DNA of 64,000 nt, taken from assembly GCA_920105805.1 (NCBI GenBank), contig CAKKTI010000013.1, forward strand, positions 62,001 to 126,000, written 5' to 3'. The notes beneath the pieces were generated by a model. It did no database searches. It was not told the origin of the DNA and saw only the letters and a list, made by a program, of their open reading frames with translations. Shown here one piece after another: positions 14,189-26,638 of this stretch. The translations under genes and the position numbers were made by a program. How positions within the stretch are numbered: position 1 is the stretch's first letter; the number at the start of each line of letters is the position of its first letter. This DNA comes from Condylostoma magnum (Eukaryota; Ciliophora; Heterotrichea; Heterotrichida; Condylostomatidae).

Positions 14189-16417
14189 ATGTAAGGTGGC
14201 CGAATAATAAACGACGCTGAAACGTGAATTAGATACTTAAAATGTAAACTAGAGAAAGACATAATAGATTTAACAGCCCTAAACAGACTGACTAATCTTA
14301 TAATAAAGAACTCTGAATACAAGGATACGATGGCATAACTCCTGATTGATTCTTTGGAAACTGAGTAGGAGAAAGTGGCAGTAAATATGCTTCATGTAAT
14401 AAACAATATAATTCAGAACTTCCGCCTGAGCATAGTGGGATAGGAGATTGGAGATGCTTAATTTCTTTCCTCTATTCTAGTACATGGCCTTGATAAAATG
14501 TAATCACATTTAAATAAAGAATGACCGTAATACAAAGAAGTAATGGCTCGCACTCTTTTCGAATGAAGATTGTATTATAAAATTGAGAATTACTTAGCAG
14601 AAGAACATGGACATATGATCTAAAAAATAGAAAAAAGTAGATAAAATTTTAAAGATTAGCATTTTTCACTAGTTGAAAACTTAAACAATCTGATTTAGTA
14701 TCTACGACAGTTTAATACTGAAGAAATCACTACCCATTTACTACGAGTCTTGATATAAACTAAAAATAACCCTGAAATTAATAAAGAGCCGTATAAGTCA
14801 TAGCTATGCAGTTATAATCAAGGAGAGGGATGAAGAACCATCCTAGAATTAAGTAAAACTTACTTAAAAGATGCAATAGAAAGCAAATAACCAGTTTTTA
14901 GGAATTTTCAGGATAAGCTAGCTCTAATTCCTTAGGGATTTGTTTAGATACACTCATCTACCTTTATTGAGTCATCTGTTGGGGCTTCTGTGAGACTATT
15001 AATTGAAGAATTATCCCAAGGTACTGAACTACGTTCTCTTCATATGAGCGATAATTTCAAAGGTCTTATAGAACAGCTAATTAGTTCATTAGTATACACT
15101 ATATAGCAACTAAACACCTTCAGCCCACAATTAGCTATTTTTATATGTGAATTATGCGATTTTATCACTTAAATCAAAGGAAAGCCAGACTTTTGGGACG
15201 AAATGAATGGACTTTTAGTACTAAAACTACTAGCTCCGGCTATCTCTAACCCTGTAATATCTGGATTAATAGGGCATGCAGACTTAGACGCCTTAAAACT
15301 TGTATCAACCACAGCCAAAATAATTCAGCACTGCTGAGTAGGAATACCCATAGAAACCGGAGAGCTTTAAAAGCTGCAGTGATTAAACGATTCCATACCA
15401 AATTGGTAAAAGTAACTAAAAGAAGCTTTTATGCAGATGTATGATACCAGAAGAGCTGAGCCCAGGGATATTTCATTACCTAAAACCTTGCTTATTGTTG
15501 ATCTAATGGAATTATCACATCTCATGGATAATTTTGAATGAATAAGTTCTCCAGAGCCAATGCGAATTGATAAGAAGCCTAGGATTAGCTTCATGTAGAA
15601 TAATGAATATGAATATGAGATTGAAGAAGATATTGTTGTTGATGAGGATCCTTAAAGCTATTACGAGTAAGCGGGTAATTAGAAGTAGTCAACTACGGCT
15701 ATGTAGAATATTTATTTATCGGTTGACCAGCTCGAAGATTCTACACCGTCAATGCAGACTTTACCTCCTATATATAGTTAGCCATAGTAAGATAATGCAT
15801 AGCCTATGCAGTTCCTGTAGTCTAGTTTTAGTCAAAACTTATAAGACAGTGCACCGGAATTTGGAGGTTAAAACAAATAACAGGAAGACTATTTTTAAAC
15901 AAACCAACAGTTTTTCGCATAAAATGTATAGAAAGTTGATAAGGACACTTAGATACTTGAACATGATTTAGGCCAAAATAGCTTGAATTAATCTACAATG
16001 ACAGAATTGAATATTGATGATATATATAATGAAGCAAAATAATGGAAAAATAAGTATGAAAACTACTTAAATACTGAGAATTAGCGATTGGAAGAAGTCC
16101 ATAATTATTGAGGAAGCTAATTTAACTCAGTTAAAGATAAAAATAGGTAGTTAAAAGCTACAATAAAGGATTTAGAAAATGAACTAAGTGAATTGAAGTA
16201 AAATCAGGCTTTTTAGCTTAAAAAACTGTATTCTCATAAAAACTTAACTGAAGACCTAGAAAAGAAGTTTTAAATGTCTCCTGAAACCACCCGAAACTTC
16301 TGTGATCCAGCATATTATCTATAATTAAACACTGATAGGTCTTCAGCATACGATAGTGAAACATATAGAAGCAAAGTAGACGAACAAATTAAAGAGATTC
16401 TAAGTCAAATACATTAG
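14189..16417 (+). CDS. RasGAP-domain protein with a coiled-coil C-terminus
   Basis: 742 residues in one uninterrupted frame. Residues of about 80-400 are helical. A block around 250-400 has the features of a Ras GTPase-activating domain: SSVGASVRLLIEELSQ, then PQLAIFICELCDFI, then LLVLKLLAPAISNPVISG, the counterpart of the family FLRFxxPAI motif, and a final helix block with WQKQLKEAF. The usual arginine finger (LFRxNS) seems replaced by FIESSV, so GTPase stimulation is doubtful. The rest is disordered and acidic (EYEYEIEEDIVVDEDP), then Q-rich, then a coiled coil (IKDLENELSELKQNQ). TGA reads as Trp at several sites (GEGWRTIL, QHCWVGIP). The end is TAG 16415-16417 or TAG 16421-16423, near the convergent kinase stop. 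Medium-high confidence in the fold, low in activity. Confidence 0.7.
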
Positions 16418-16441
16418 TTATAGATTATTGTTTGCACATGT

Positions 16442-17968
16442 CTACGATGTCATCATCTGTTTAAACTCTTCAAATTTTATTTATCCGTCATTTGATACTT
16501 CCTCTATTAACTCTTATCAAATTTCAGGATCTTCATCTTCCTCTCCTAGTACATTTTTGAGTTCCTCTGATGTTAAAACTCCGTCTTAATCTGCATCAAA
16601 CAGCAAAAAGGCTGTTTTGAGGTAATCGTCATTTATCAAGGCTTCCTTTTTTACAGCAGCCATTAGAAATTCGGAATAGTCAATATACCCGCTTAGATCA
16701 GTATCAACTTCATCCATTATTCTTGCCACTTAGTCCCTTGCTTCCTCTTCCGGCATAATTTTTGAAAAATGGAATTATAAATCTTCTCCTGATAGTTTTC
16801 CATCAGTATCCACGTCAATTCCTCTAAAAATCTAAGCAAGTCCTTATAAATTGTCTTGGTTTATGATTTGATTAGAAATTACATAGTAAACAGCTTACTA
16901 CAGTTTTTTCTATACAGTGAATTTTCTCAGATTTTAAAGCACTTAAAGTAAGCCAGGTGAGGATATAGTCAGAGTTGGAAATTTATTAAACCACGGATGC
17001 TATAAGCACTGCTAGCCCGTAGGTCTTTAATCTATATCTAATGTCAGCATTTATGTTATCAGTGATTTGACTTCCTGGGAAATGTTCCCAGAATTTTGGA
17101 ACGAGAATATACCTTTCTTAACATTTCCTAATAATTCCTTTTTACTGCTCCCATTAAAGGGTGGTGTTCCCATTACCAAAATATATAGAATAACACCACA
17201 GCTCCAAATATCAGACTTAAGTCCGTAAAATCCCTGTAAAATTTCAGGTGCAACATAATAAGGTGTACCCTAGGCCTTAGTTTAATTTTCAACACCATGT
17301 ACTAAAGTAGCAGTTCCAAAATCTATGATTTTAAGCAAGGAGCTAATGTCATTTTACTCTAATAGAATATTCTCTGGTTTTAGATCTCTGTGCACTATGT
17401 TAAGGGAATGACAGTAAGCAACTGCTCCTAGAATCTATCTCATTATATGTGCTGCAACACTTTCTTGTATTGCTCCTGATTTCACTATAGTTTTAAACAA
17501 TTCACCTCCTGCCATGTACTCAGTAACTAAATGAAAGCTGTTAGCCTCATCATAGCACTCATAAAGTTTTACTATATTAGGATGATCTGCCTTTTTGAGT
17601 ATTTCCATTTCTGTTAGAAATTGAAATCTAGTGTTGTATTAATCAGTACATTGAGTCTTTCGAATAGATTTTATAGCCCTAATGTTGCTAGTTTATAGGT
17701 TAATTGCTTTTCTAACTACACCAAAAGCACCCTTGCCAAGGTAATCTGTGAATTTGTAGCTAGATTATATCGGCTCGTATAAAATTTGTATAAAATTGCT
17801 GGCCTTAAAACAAATGTTTGAGCCTGTAAAGCTATAGCGTTGGGAATTATGAGTTTGACTTGCTCGTTAAGATGTTAGGGTTAATCTGCGCATTGTAGAA
17901 ATTTATTATAAGCCTTTTTACTCGCTCTTTTATTCAACTAATGTACCATTGCAAACTTTACAGCCCAT
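16442..17968 (-). CDS. Calcium-dependent protein kinase (CDPK)
   Basis: 508 residues in one frame. The N-terminus MGCKVCNGT is a classic myristoylation site with adjacent cysteines for palmitoylation, suggesting membrane anchoring. The Ser/Thr kinase domain (about residues 75-335) has the glycine loop GKGAFGVV, VAIK-type lysine (AIKSIRK), HRDLKPEN near 194, DFG near 214 and APE. It is followed by an autoinhibitory junction and four EF-hands, of which DVDTDGKLSGEDL, DTDLSGYIDYSEF and DADQDGVLTSEEL are canonical. The fourth (SNDGQIKFEEF) is truncated at its start. CDPKs turn Ca2+ signals into phosphorylation in plants and alveolates. The stop is TAG after KQMMTS, where the family ends. TGA is Trp (EIWQELIEEV). 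Confidence 0.96.
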
Positions 17969-18660
17969 TTTAGTGATAATTTTATCAATCAGATTTAAAT
18001 CTCTTTAAAGAATAGTATTATTTTTCAATAATCATCGCATATGTAATCATACTTAAAATAGCATAATACTGAAATTAGCTTGTTCTGCTGAATGGCAAAT
18101 ATTAAACTCAAGTATGCTACCTCAATGCAGCTTCAAAATGCTTTAATGAGATAATATAAGCTAATTAAATACATCTAGTTTGTCTTAGAAATTATTAAAA
18201 TTAATTACTTCTAAGAACTTTGACGCAATCTAAAATACTTAGTTCTGATGAAATTGGGTATAAAAATGATTGAATAATGATAACTCATAAATCTGATCAA
18301 ATTATCAGTAGTTATTGCAATCAGATATCATAATGTTATTTAATATGCATAGAAGTAAAAAGTGTTATATTTAGTTTGTCAGGGAAAACAAAATTTTAAA
18401 AATCAAAAGTAAAATTAGTTTCCATCTTTCATAGGCTTTATAGCTTCCGTATAATTTTTCTTAATTTTTTGTATTTTAATATACTTACTAAATATCAAAA
18501 TTTGTACAAAAGACATATAATTTCTCGAAATATTTATATATTCCAAATTCTAGCCAAAGAATAGCTAGTTAAACTCTTTTGGTAGGTCCGGTATAATCGG
18601 ATTATTATAAGAAATAAATTTATGTCCTTCTAGTTCAATTATTTAGAAGTTATAATTTAA
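17969..18660. other. Intergenic, 692 bp between divergent genes
   Basis: AT-rich, with no frame on either strand that looks coding. It must hold the promoters of the CDPK gene and of the first large receptor. The last 35 bp or so before 18661 resemble the sequence before the paralogous receptor at 48824 (both end TTATAATTTAAATG). Confidence 0.6.
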
Positions 18661-21600
18661 ATGTCAATCTTGTTTCTGCTTACCCTCTCAGCATAGCTAA
18701 CTAAAGCAATAAACCAGGTAGATATATTAACAAGCCATTGAACCTCATAGGCTGTTAGGAACTACATAGAAGAGAAGCTTCAAGTTGAGATTCAGAATTT
18801 AAAGCTGAATACGAGACAGCTAGACTTTACTTAACTCGATACAAGCGTTATCTATCAAAACAGTATAGCAATTGACCTAACAAAAAGCAATCTGAGTAAT
18901 TCACTTCGAATTAAAAGCATTTACTCTTAGTTTCATTCTATTGTGATATCAGAATACGGTAATAAAAATCAATTTGATGATAACATAGTGTTTTACAACA
19001 TGGATTACTTATATGAAGCTTAGGCACTAGAAAAGCTCATAAGTCACCTAAAATGATAAAATATCTATGTTATAAAGGATAATTCAAACTATTCTACTCA
19101 GATTTTTTAGCATTTAAGCCAAAGTACGCAATTTAGAATAGATGGTTCTCTAACTTTCACATCAAGTTTCTAATATGAGAACATTGCTTTAGTAATCAGT
19201 AAAAATCTAATGCCTTTAGGCTCAAAACTTATTGTAATTATTGCAAACGGTGATATTACAAAAAAAGTTCAAGAAAGTCTATTAGATATACAATGGCTTG
19301 AAAATCTAGGAATAATTACATCAAGTGCATCATTTAATGGAGTTATAATAGATGGAACTTTAACACTTTTACCTAACTAAGTTGATTTTCCCGTATCAAA
19401 CGAAGATTTTATAGGATAGTAGATATTATCAATTGTAAAAGAACTCAGCAACTCATAAACTGTTAATTTGTAAAAGGCAGTTGAATAGCTTTACCCATTA
19501 TAGTAACAAATTAACCCTTATAGAATAATCAATCATTATAACGGGTATAAAAATGTTGGATTGATAAATCCTGATGTAGTAACTGATACTTAAATTTTCT
19601 ATCCTAATGGACAGTAAGAGATTGACTTAAACTATAAGTAGAAAATATGGTATGCTTTTAATGATTCAGCGTATAATCATGAAGCTACAGATGTTCCAAA
19701 TAGCTCAGAGAATTTTAAGGGGTCAATGTTAGCTTTAAATGACATGAATGCTAATGATCAAATTCTGTAAAACTACGAATTAGATTTTAGATCTTTTAGA
19801 TGTGGAGCCACTTAATTCGATTATGATTTTGCTTATAATTGTGTTGGGAATACTAAGAAAGAAGTAGGTGATGTATATATTGCAAGTTTAGGTTCTGTTG
19901 TGAGTATAGGAATGCATGATCTTTTATTGGAGAAGGGAATAGTAATACCGCAAATAGGAGGAGTTAATTCATCATGAGATCTGAGTGACAAAGAAAGATT
20001 TCCTATGTATGTCCGTACAAATAATTCGTTTAAATTATAAATCCAAAACTTAATCAATTACTTAAAGATTATAGATTGATTTGGAGTAGCAATCCTACAT
20101 GGAAGCGACTTTTGGGGATCTTAATTTGGTTAAATAATGTAGGAAAAAAGTGAAATACAAAATTTTTAAATAATTAATGATCCTAAGTACTAGGAAATTT
20201 CATATAACTATAGTCCAAGTGAATTTGAGGAAAATAAGCATATTTTTGAAGGAATTAGAGATAGCAAAGCTAGAGGGCTTGTAATGGTAATCAATTTTCC
20301 TATGTTTGCTTATTGCATAGATGGACTATATAATGTAGGTTTAAGAAGCTCAGATATTAATATAATTTATCTTGGAGTACTAAATCCTGATTATGCACTT
20401 ACCTTAGGAAATGAAAGCGAAAACTTATAGCGGTCATAACTGTTACAAGGAGGGCTAGGATTTGATACGAGTTCTTTTAAAGGCGAAACTGGGGAAAGAA
20501 TATACAATGAACTTGAGTAAAACTACAATATTTATCCAACATAATATTCTTGCTTCTACTACGATGCTGCGATTTTAGCCGGGGAAACATTCGATATGAT
20601 GATTAATCGAGGACTTAAGTACTTTGATGGAGAAACGTTGATATAAAATATAAGAAAAACTAAAGCACAGGGATGCTCTGGAAATGTTTATATTGATAGT
20701 GAATCAAATGATAGAGGATATTCTACGTTTGATATCTAAAACATAAAATACAATGAAGAAAAGTAAGCTTGGGGGATTGCCACATCGATCATTTATGATC
20801 CTTTTGGAACTATTCTTGTGAAAGAGCAAACGGAATTTATATGGAATGGTGGGGCAACTGAAACACCTACTTATATAAGGGAAGATTTAGAAAAGAGCAA
20901 CTGTGCTATTGAGGACCCAGAATACTTATTCTAAAGTGAGATTTTAGTAGTTGGTATAGCACTTATATTCCTACTCATAATAATAATACCAGCAAAAATG
21001 AATTCAAAGAGAGTTTGGAAAATAAAATACCCAGAGCTGCAAACAACTGAGGAATTGTCACTTGAGGATATAATAACACTTGGCTAGATACCCTGTGATG
21101 CCGTTTAATTCTCTACTCTTGGACTCAATTTTGAATTTTTCAATGCTACTATTTACTAATTCTTTTTGATTAGTTGTGGAGATGTAACATCATACTATGG
21201 AGGTACTCAAAGTGTACAATGAACAATAGCTTGAATTTGTTGTGGTTTTTTACTCACAGGATCATTCATACTGATTCTTATATATAAAAATTACGAAAAG
21301 GCCTGCAATATTCAAGGAATCTTTTAGTACATATATGGATATTCGAACTTCCTGTGTCCGACTATTTTGAACTATGGTTTCATTCCTATCATTTATAACA
21401 CTTTTAAGCTTTTCCTCTGTAGGGATAGCAATGAGGAGGTAATAGATTCAGTTCTGGAGTTTGATTGCAGCTAATTCTGCTGGTAGGATGATTAATTAGC
21501 TAGAAGGATCACTTTAGTACTCATTTTAGCCATCAATATCTTCATTTATGTCTATATAGGTCCTATATGGGATGATGTTAAAACAAAATAACACTGCTAA

Positions 21601-22107
21601 ACAAATCTCAAGTTCTTTTAATTAAGATTAGTAGTTAAAGCTTGGCTGGTTTTATAATTTTGGATCTTTGAAGATAGAGTATTTATACACTTTATTGTCT
21701 TCTCTTGCAGCCTTATTGCTTATCTTATTTTAGTGGTAAAAATAGATACTTATAATTATAAGAGAGCTAGACTATGGAACTTCTTTTGTATAATGGCGGC
21801 CTATGTACCGTCACTCTGGAAGTTCCTGTATACTTAGGTAATTGACAGCTAGGAAATATGCACGCTTTTACTACTTATCAATATTTTAGTCATTATAGTA
21901 GTTGCAGTCTTATTATAAACAAAGTATACTAAGTCCTATTTATCTACAAAGCACCATAATGCAATAGAAGACCTGTTTAGATTCTAGTTAACCAAATTAA
22001 ATTATGCTGACTGCAATATCCAAACAAGGAAATTGGATTACTTATATCAGCAAGATGATGAACAGCCAAGAGCAATCATTCCAAATTTTACTATTGGCCA
22101 GGGGTGA
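18661..22107 (+). CDS. PBP1-like multi-pass receptor, copy R1
   Basis: 1148 residues, one frame. A signal peptide (MSILFLLTLSAQLTKA) leads to a long ectodomain in two parts. The second part (about residues 350-740) has the type I periplasmic-binding fold signature of LIV-binding proteins and ANF/class C receptors: GSMLALNDMNAND, IPQIGGVNSSWDLSDKERFP, FPMYVRTNNS, YYDAAILAGETFDMM and GCSGNVYIDSESNDRG. Then come a membrane helix (near 760), a conserved cytosolic LSLEDIITLGQIP, and about eight more membrane helices, with an extracellular CSQFCWQDDQ motif and a TYNYKRARLWNF motif. The TM block is not a standard 7TM class C domain that I can recognise. Ligand and output are unknown; amino-acid-type ligand sensing is an inference. 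TGA at 22105-22107 is taken as stop, because similarity to R3 ends there. Confidence 0.85.
18964..19695 (+). repeat. Segment nearly identical to 49121-49850 (R1/R3 paralogue tract)
   Basis: About 730 bp of R1 match R3 with only scattered differences, synonymous sites included, while sequence before and after this tract is clearly more diverged. This looks like gene conversion or a recent partial duplication. Confidence 0.8.
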
Positions 22108-22610
22108 GTATTTAGTTTAATAAAGCTTTAATGCAAGTTTGCAGTTAAATTTTATAAAGGTGTATTGAAATTAGTTAGAAAAAGTATAATGAAATGTTAT
22201 AAGTTCAATATAAAGCATAATAATTAATTCACATTTCTAAGTAATTTTGTTATAATCAATACTGAATTATATGAGAAAAAGCGAGGCTCAATTGGCACTT
22301 TTGTGATTTCAAATATTGAAATATATTGGAAATTTTATTGTATTATTGAATCTAAAGATGAAAGTTAGAAAAATAATAAATGTGGATCTATCAGTTTTTA
22401 TACACATAATGATTATTTTGGATATGGAGTTTTATCCATTATTAATATATAATTGTAAGGCCAAAAGATTAGTCAATTAAATCATATATTATTTAGTAAC
22501 AAAATCTAAGTTAATAATCTCAAATTTATATCATAAATATTAACTGAATTCGATATTTTTATTAAGAGAAATAAGTAAAAGTAATACTTAAGTTTTAGAA
22601 TGAAATATCT
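22108..22610. other. Intergenic, 503 bp between convergent receptors
   Basis: AT-rich; no convincing coding frame. The 3' ends of R1 and R2 are both ambiguous, so either gene could extend into this stretch. Confidence 0.5.
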
Positions 22611-25600
22611 TTATAACTTACCATGTTTACTAACTCCTATGTTAACCTAATTAATAATATAACTTCCTCCTCTATTAAGCATTAATCTTTGATATTTGTG
22701 TTGCAAATCTATATTCGACTGAATGTTGAACTAAAATCTTATTAGCTAAGCATAATCCCTACTCTTTTATAATTAGATAAAGCTTTGGGTGTATTTTATT
22801 TAATACAAATAACATAAAATAGCTAACACAATGCAAATAGCAGCTACAATGATGAAAGTAATTTCTTTAGATTAATATCTTCCTGTAATACTTGCAATGC
22901 TTACCAATATATTACAAATAGTCGCGAACAATACCCATAATCTTTATCTTTTGTAATTATATGATTCCAATCTAATAGTTAATAATAGCAGTAAGCCAAT
23001 TAATATAAAATATACTGCTATAAATTCAGTTTAATAATGATTCCTAAGTAATAAATAATTTAAAATCAGAAGTGCTTAAATTAGCGCCTAACCGATGCTG
23101 AATAAAGGCTGAGCTTTTATATGTAAAGTTAGTTAAGAATCTTCTATATAGAATTTCTAGCTTAAATTAAATAGCGTGAAAAAAGTAAGCAATATCCCTA
23201 AAATGATTGAGTATAGTAAATGCTCATCTTGGTAGCAGATAGTATTGCAATCGTAAGTTAAATACATTTCTTAGTTGTCTGATGACTGAATTTGACAGTC
23301 AAAAATACTTAATGTTAATGCAACGATTGGTATAAAGAATGCTTTGTAAATCTGTGGTAAATAAGAATAAATGAATATTCTCGTAGATACACATACAATA
23401 GGAAGTTCAAGCTTTTAATCTAATTCAAAATGAAAAACAAACTAGGTAATTACTATATAGAATAGTATCATTATCAAAACTAAGAAAATCGTTAAAGTTT
23501 CCTATTCTATTTAAGATTATAGTTATTTAGGCACAAAAATAAGGATATCAAGAATGCTTTAAATTTCACTTGAGAAATAATCTATACTTAATCCTAAAGC
23601 TTGGTATTAAAGCATATTTATTACAATAGATCCAAAGGTTCACATATCATCTATAGTAATATATTATTTTTCATTAAGTTCATCATATATATAGTCTTTA
23701 TATTTTCTGAAAGCAATAAATAGCATTATAATTACGATGACTAATAAGCTACTACAAATTATTGCTAATATAATATACCCTAGGTCAGAATCTTCAATAA
23801 ACTGTTACTCTATCAGGCATCAAATGTCAATTGATCTATAGTTACTAGGAATTGATGTCTATTGATTTGCTCATTCAAATGGTTTCTCTAGCTACACCAA
23901 TACAATTCCTTCTGGATTAATAACGCCTATTCTTTGGTGGTAGTATTCTTCATAATCCTCTATGAATTATCATAATAAGGACTTCATTGATTTTCTTGAA
24001 TTAGATTCTGAGTCAATAGCAACTTATCCTGTGCATCCTTAAAAATGTATTTTTCTAGCTTCTTAAGCAGCAATAGCTGGATCTTCATAAAGAATTCCTC
24101 GCATTAACATAAAATCAACAGCCTGAGAGTAAAACTCAATTGAATCATAGTAAAAGCATATTTCAGTATATACATCAGAATTCTTTCGGTCTTATAAGGC
24201 TTGTATCTAAGCCCCTTTCTCTCCTTAATATGTATTTCTTGTAAAAGCTATTGATCCCTTTAAAATCTCTAAACGCTTTAACAGTCTTTCTTCATCAACA
24301 TTGTACACATGATGCTTCTAGATAGTTTAGGTAACATTAACAATTATTATATCTCCTTCTCTTAACCCTAGGTCATAAAGAGTTTCAGCCGCATTAACAG
24401 AAGCTTCTGGTTAAAGGAAAGCAAATAGAATTCTGCATCTACTATTAACAATATACTAAAAAACATCGCTGTATTCTTCATACATATCTATAGTATAATC
24501 AATAGGTATCTATGAAGGTTGATTTCTATTTACTATAGTCGCTCCTTAGAGATCTGCATACTTAGTATAATATTCAATAAAAAAGTCTCCTGTTTAATCT
24601 AGGTTTGATAAAAGTAATAAATCTCTTCATTTTAGTTAGTTCGTAAATACAATAAGTGATATAATATATTTTTAAAGAGAAATCATCATAGATAAGAAGT
24701 TAGGGAATAATTATTTGTCGTCAACTTCATCAAAAACAAAATTTGAGGAGACTACGAAATCCTTCCTTCAATAATCATTTAATAACTAAATAGCCTATAG
24801 ATAATCATTATTGAATCCAATAAAGAATGATAGACCTATTTTATCCTCATTTTATTGTAGACATTCTATCTAGTTTTCGACTATTTCATTTCAGTTACAA
24901 TTTAACTCATTGTAGATTAAAGTTTGATTAGGTAGAATATCAGACGATTCATTTATATCTTTAATTGCTAGCTTACTTCCCTCGAAGGATTCATTGTTAA
25001 ATAAATCATCAATCGATATTATGTTATTCCCTAAGCTGGTTTAAAGAGTAATTAGTATTTCTGATTTCTTATTTTAAGGTACTTTAGAGCTATTCCCTAT
25101 AAAAACAACATTCTCAACTACTTGCAACTTCTCTTCTTCATAGTTTCCAATCTAGTCCCATTATTCCCTCATGTTGTATAATCCGAATTTACTTTTTGAC
25201 TGATTAACATCCTTTTCTATTTCAAATGGTTCAAGACCTTAGGAGTATAGTTACTCAACAGCTTTAAGAGCTCAATCAATGTCTCTCCTCAAATAATCCT
25301 CATTATTACTAATTCCTTTGTATGTTTGATCAAAGATAGCAAGGGTTCCTGGTAAATAATTTGGTAATGCAACCTTTCCAATAGCTAAAATGCCAATATC
25401 TTTAGTATATAAAGCATTTTACAGAGCCATGGTTATTTAATTAAGCTAAAGATCGTCTACTAAAGCAATTACGATTTTCAAACTGACAGATTTGATTAAT
25501 TTGAGTATCATTTTATCAATAATTTACTAAGTTTAATCATTTGAAAGTATTATATAGACAGGAATATCATTATTTTTATTCTGTCGTATTTCAATGCAAC

Positions 25601-25997
25601 TTTCGATGTGATTTAAAGAGCAAAATAAGGCAAAAGTATTTCATCTAAAGTAGTCAATAGTCTGAATAATTTTTTCTGACGGAATTCTGTCATCTTTTAT
25701 AGTAATCCCTTTAGAATAGCTATTTCTCTTATCATTGCTTTTAACCAGAACAAATTGATTTTGTTTATGTAATGAATCAATATCACAATCAACTTATTAA
25801 GAGAAATTTACAATAGCATCATTTAAGAGTAATTCCTAGCAATTTTCTGCTAAACTTTAGCTGCCATAAAAGATTGTTTACCAGTTTGAATTAGTATTTT
25901 TCTAGAAATACTCTGATAAGATCCCATTGCCTGAGTCAATAACTCCAATTGAAAAGCTTTAACTGCATATCATGACTAGAAGGGAAAGAATATCCAT
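22611..25997 (-). CDS. PBP1-like multi-pass receptor, copy R2
   Basis: 1128 residues, one frame from ATG 25997. Signal peptide MDILSLLVMICSQSFS, then the two-part ectodomain with a PBP1-like second half: SFEGSKLAIKDINESSDILP, TLYDLGLREGDI, CFYYDSIEFYSQAVDFMLMR and GCTGQVAIDSESNSR. The membrane block starts near residue 745 (LGYIILAIICSSLLVIVIIM), followed by the cytosolic QYITIDDMWTFGSI segment (the R1 LSLEDIITLG equivalent), the CNTICYQDE motif and ESYNYKRQRLWVLF. It is the same architecture as R1, R3 and R4, but diverged and in the opposite orientation to R1. The end is taken at TAA 22611-22613 after SKHGKL; uncertain by tens of codons. A sensory receptor role is inferred from the ectodomain fold only. 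Confidence 0.82.
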
Positions 25998-26065
25998 TAT
26001 TTATATACATATGAAATTATACTAAGTTATACTTTAGTGCATAATCTCTTTTAAATAATAAGTAT

Positions 26066-26523
26066 TTACACTTGATAGTAATTTGAGTCTTCATTTCTTA
26101 TTTTATCAACATCTGGATATTTTATATTTATTACATTCCTATGGTAATTCTGCTCATAGATTGCATCTATTTATTTAGTATACTTATGATTTATATTAAA
26201 TTTTATTAGCTATTACTAAAAATGAGCTTTAAAAGGTAAATTATACTTGCCTTTTTATTGCTTAAAAGTAGTTCTGATACATTACTTGATATGAAGGTGA
26301 CTAAAAAGAAGATTATTTAAGTCTAGTTACTTATCTTTTTAATATTTAATATAGTACCTAATAATTTAATTTTTAGTTTCAAGGCAATGAATCCATAAAT
26401 TAAATGCTTTATCAGGAATTTAAAAATCTGTAACTTACCATAGTACTTTTATATTTGATAGGTTTCATCTTCTAAAAACTCTTCTATTTCGGGAATTTAT
26501 GATAACTTTTTCTGCTGTTCCAT
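26066..26523 (-). CDS. Hypothetical soluble protein with one small intron
   Basis: Starts MEQQKKLSQIPEIEEFLEDE at 26523. The frame then changes, and the downstream frame, which looks coding (FNLWIHCLETKNQIIRYYIK, YEQNYHRNVINIKYPD), is reached by removing a GTAAG..AAG intron at 26407-26438. An 11-nt splice within the same stretch also restores frame but would be shorter than any intron I know. The product is about 141 residues, charged and helical, with no domain I recognise. It ends NYYQV at TAA 26066-26068, 68 nt before the start of the next minus-strand gene (R2). Function unknown. Confidence 0.5.
26407..26438 (-). other. Proposed 32-nt intron
   Basis: Begins GTAAGTTACAG and ends GATAAAG on the minus strand. 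Links QIQKYY to FNLWIHCL. Boundary uncertain; an 11-nt alternative exists. Confidence 0.4.
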
Positions 26524-26638
26524 TTTATTATACCTTATAACCTTTAAAAAACAGCTAATTAAAAATGAATTACCATTTATATAATCATTCTATAAACGAA
26601 TAACTAAAATAATGTAAAATAGAATCTCTTTAAATCGA

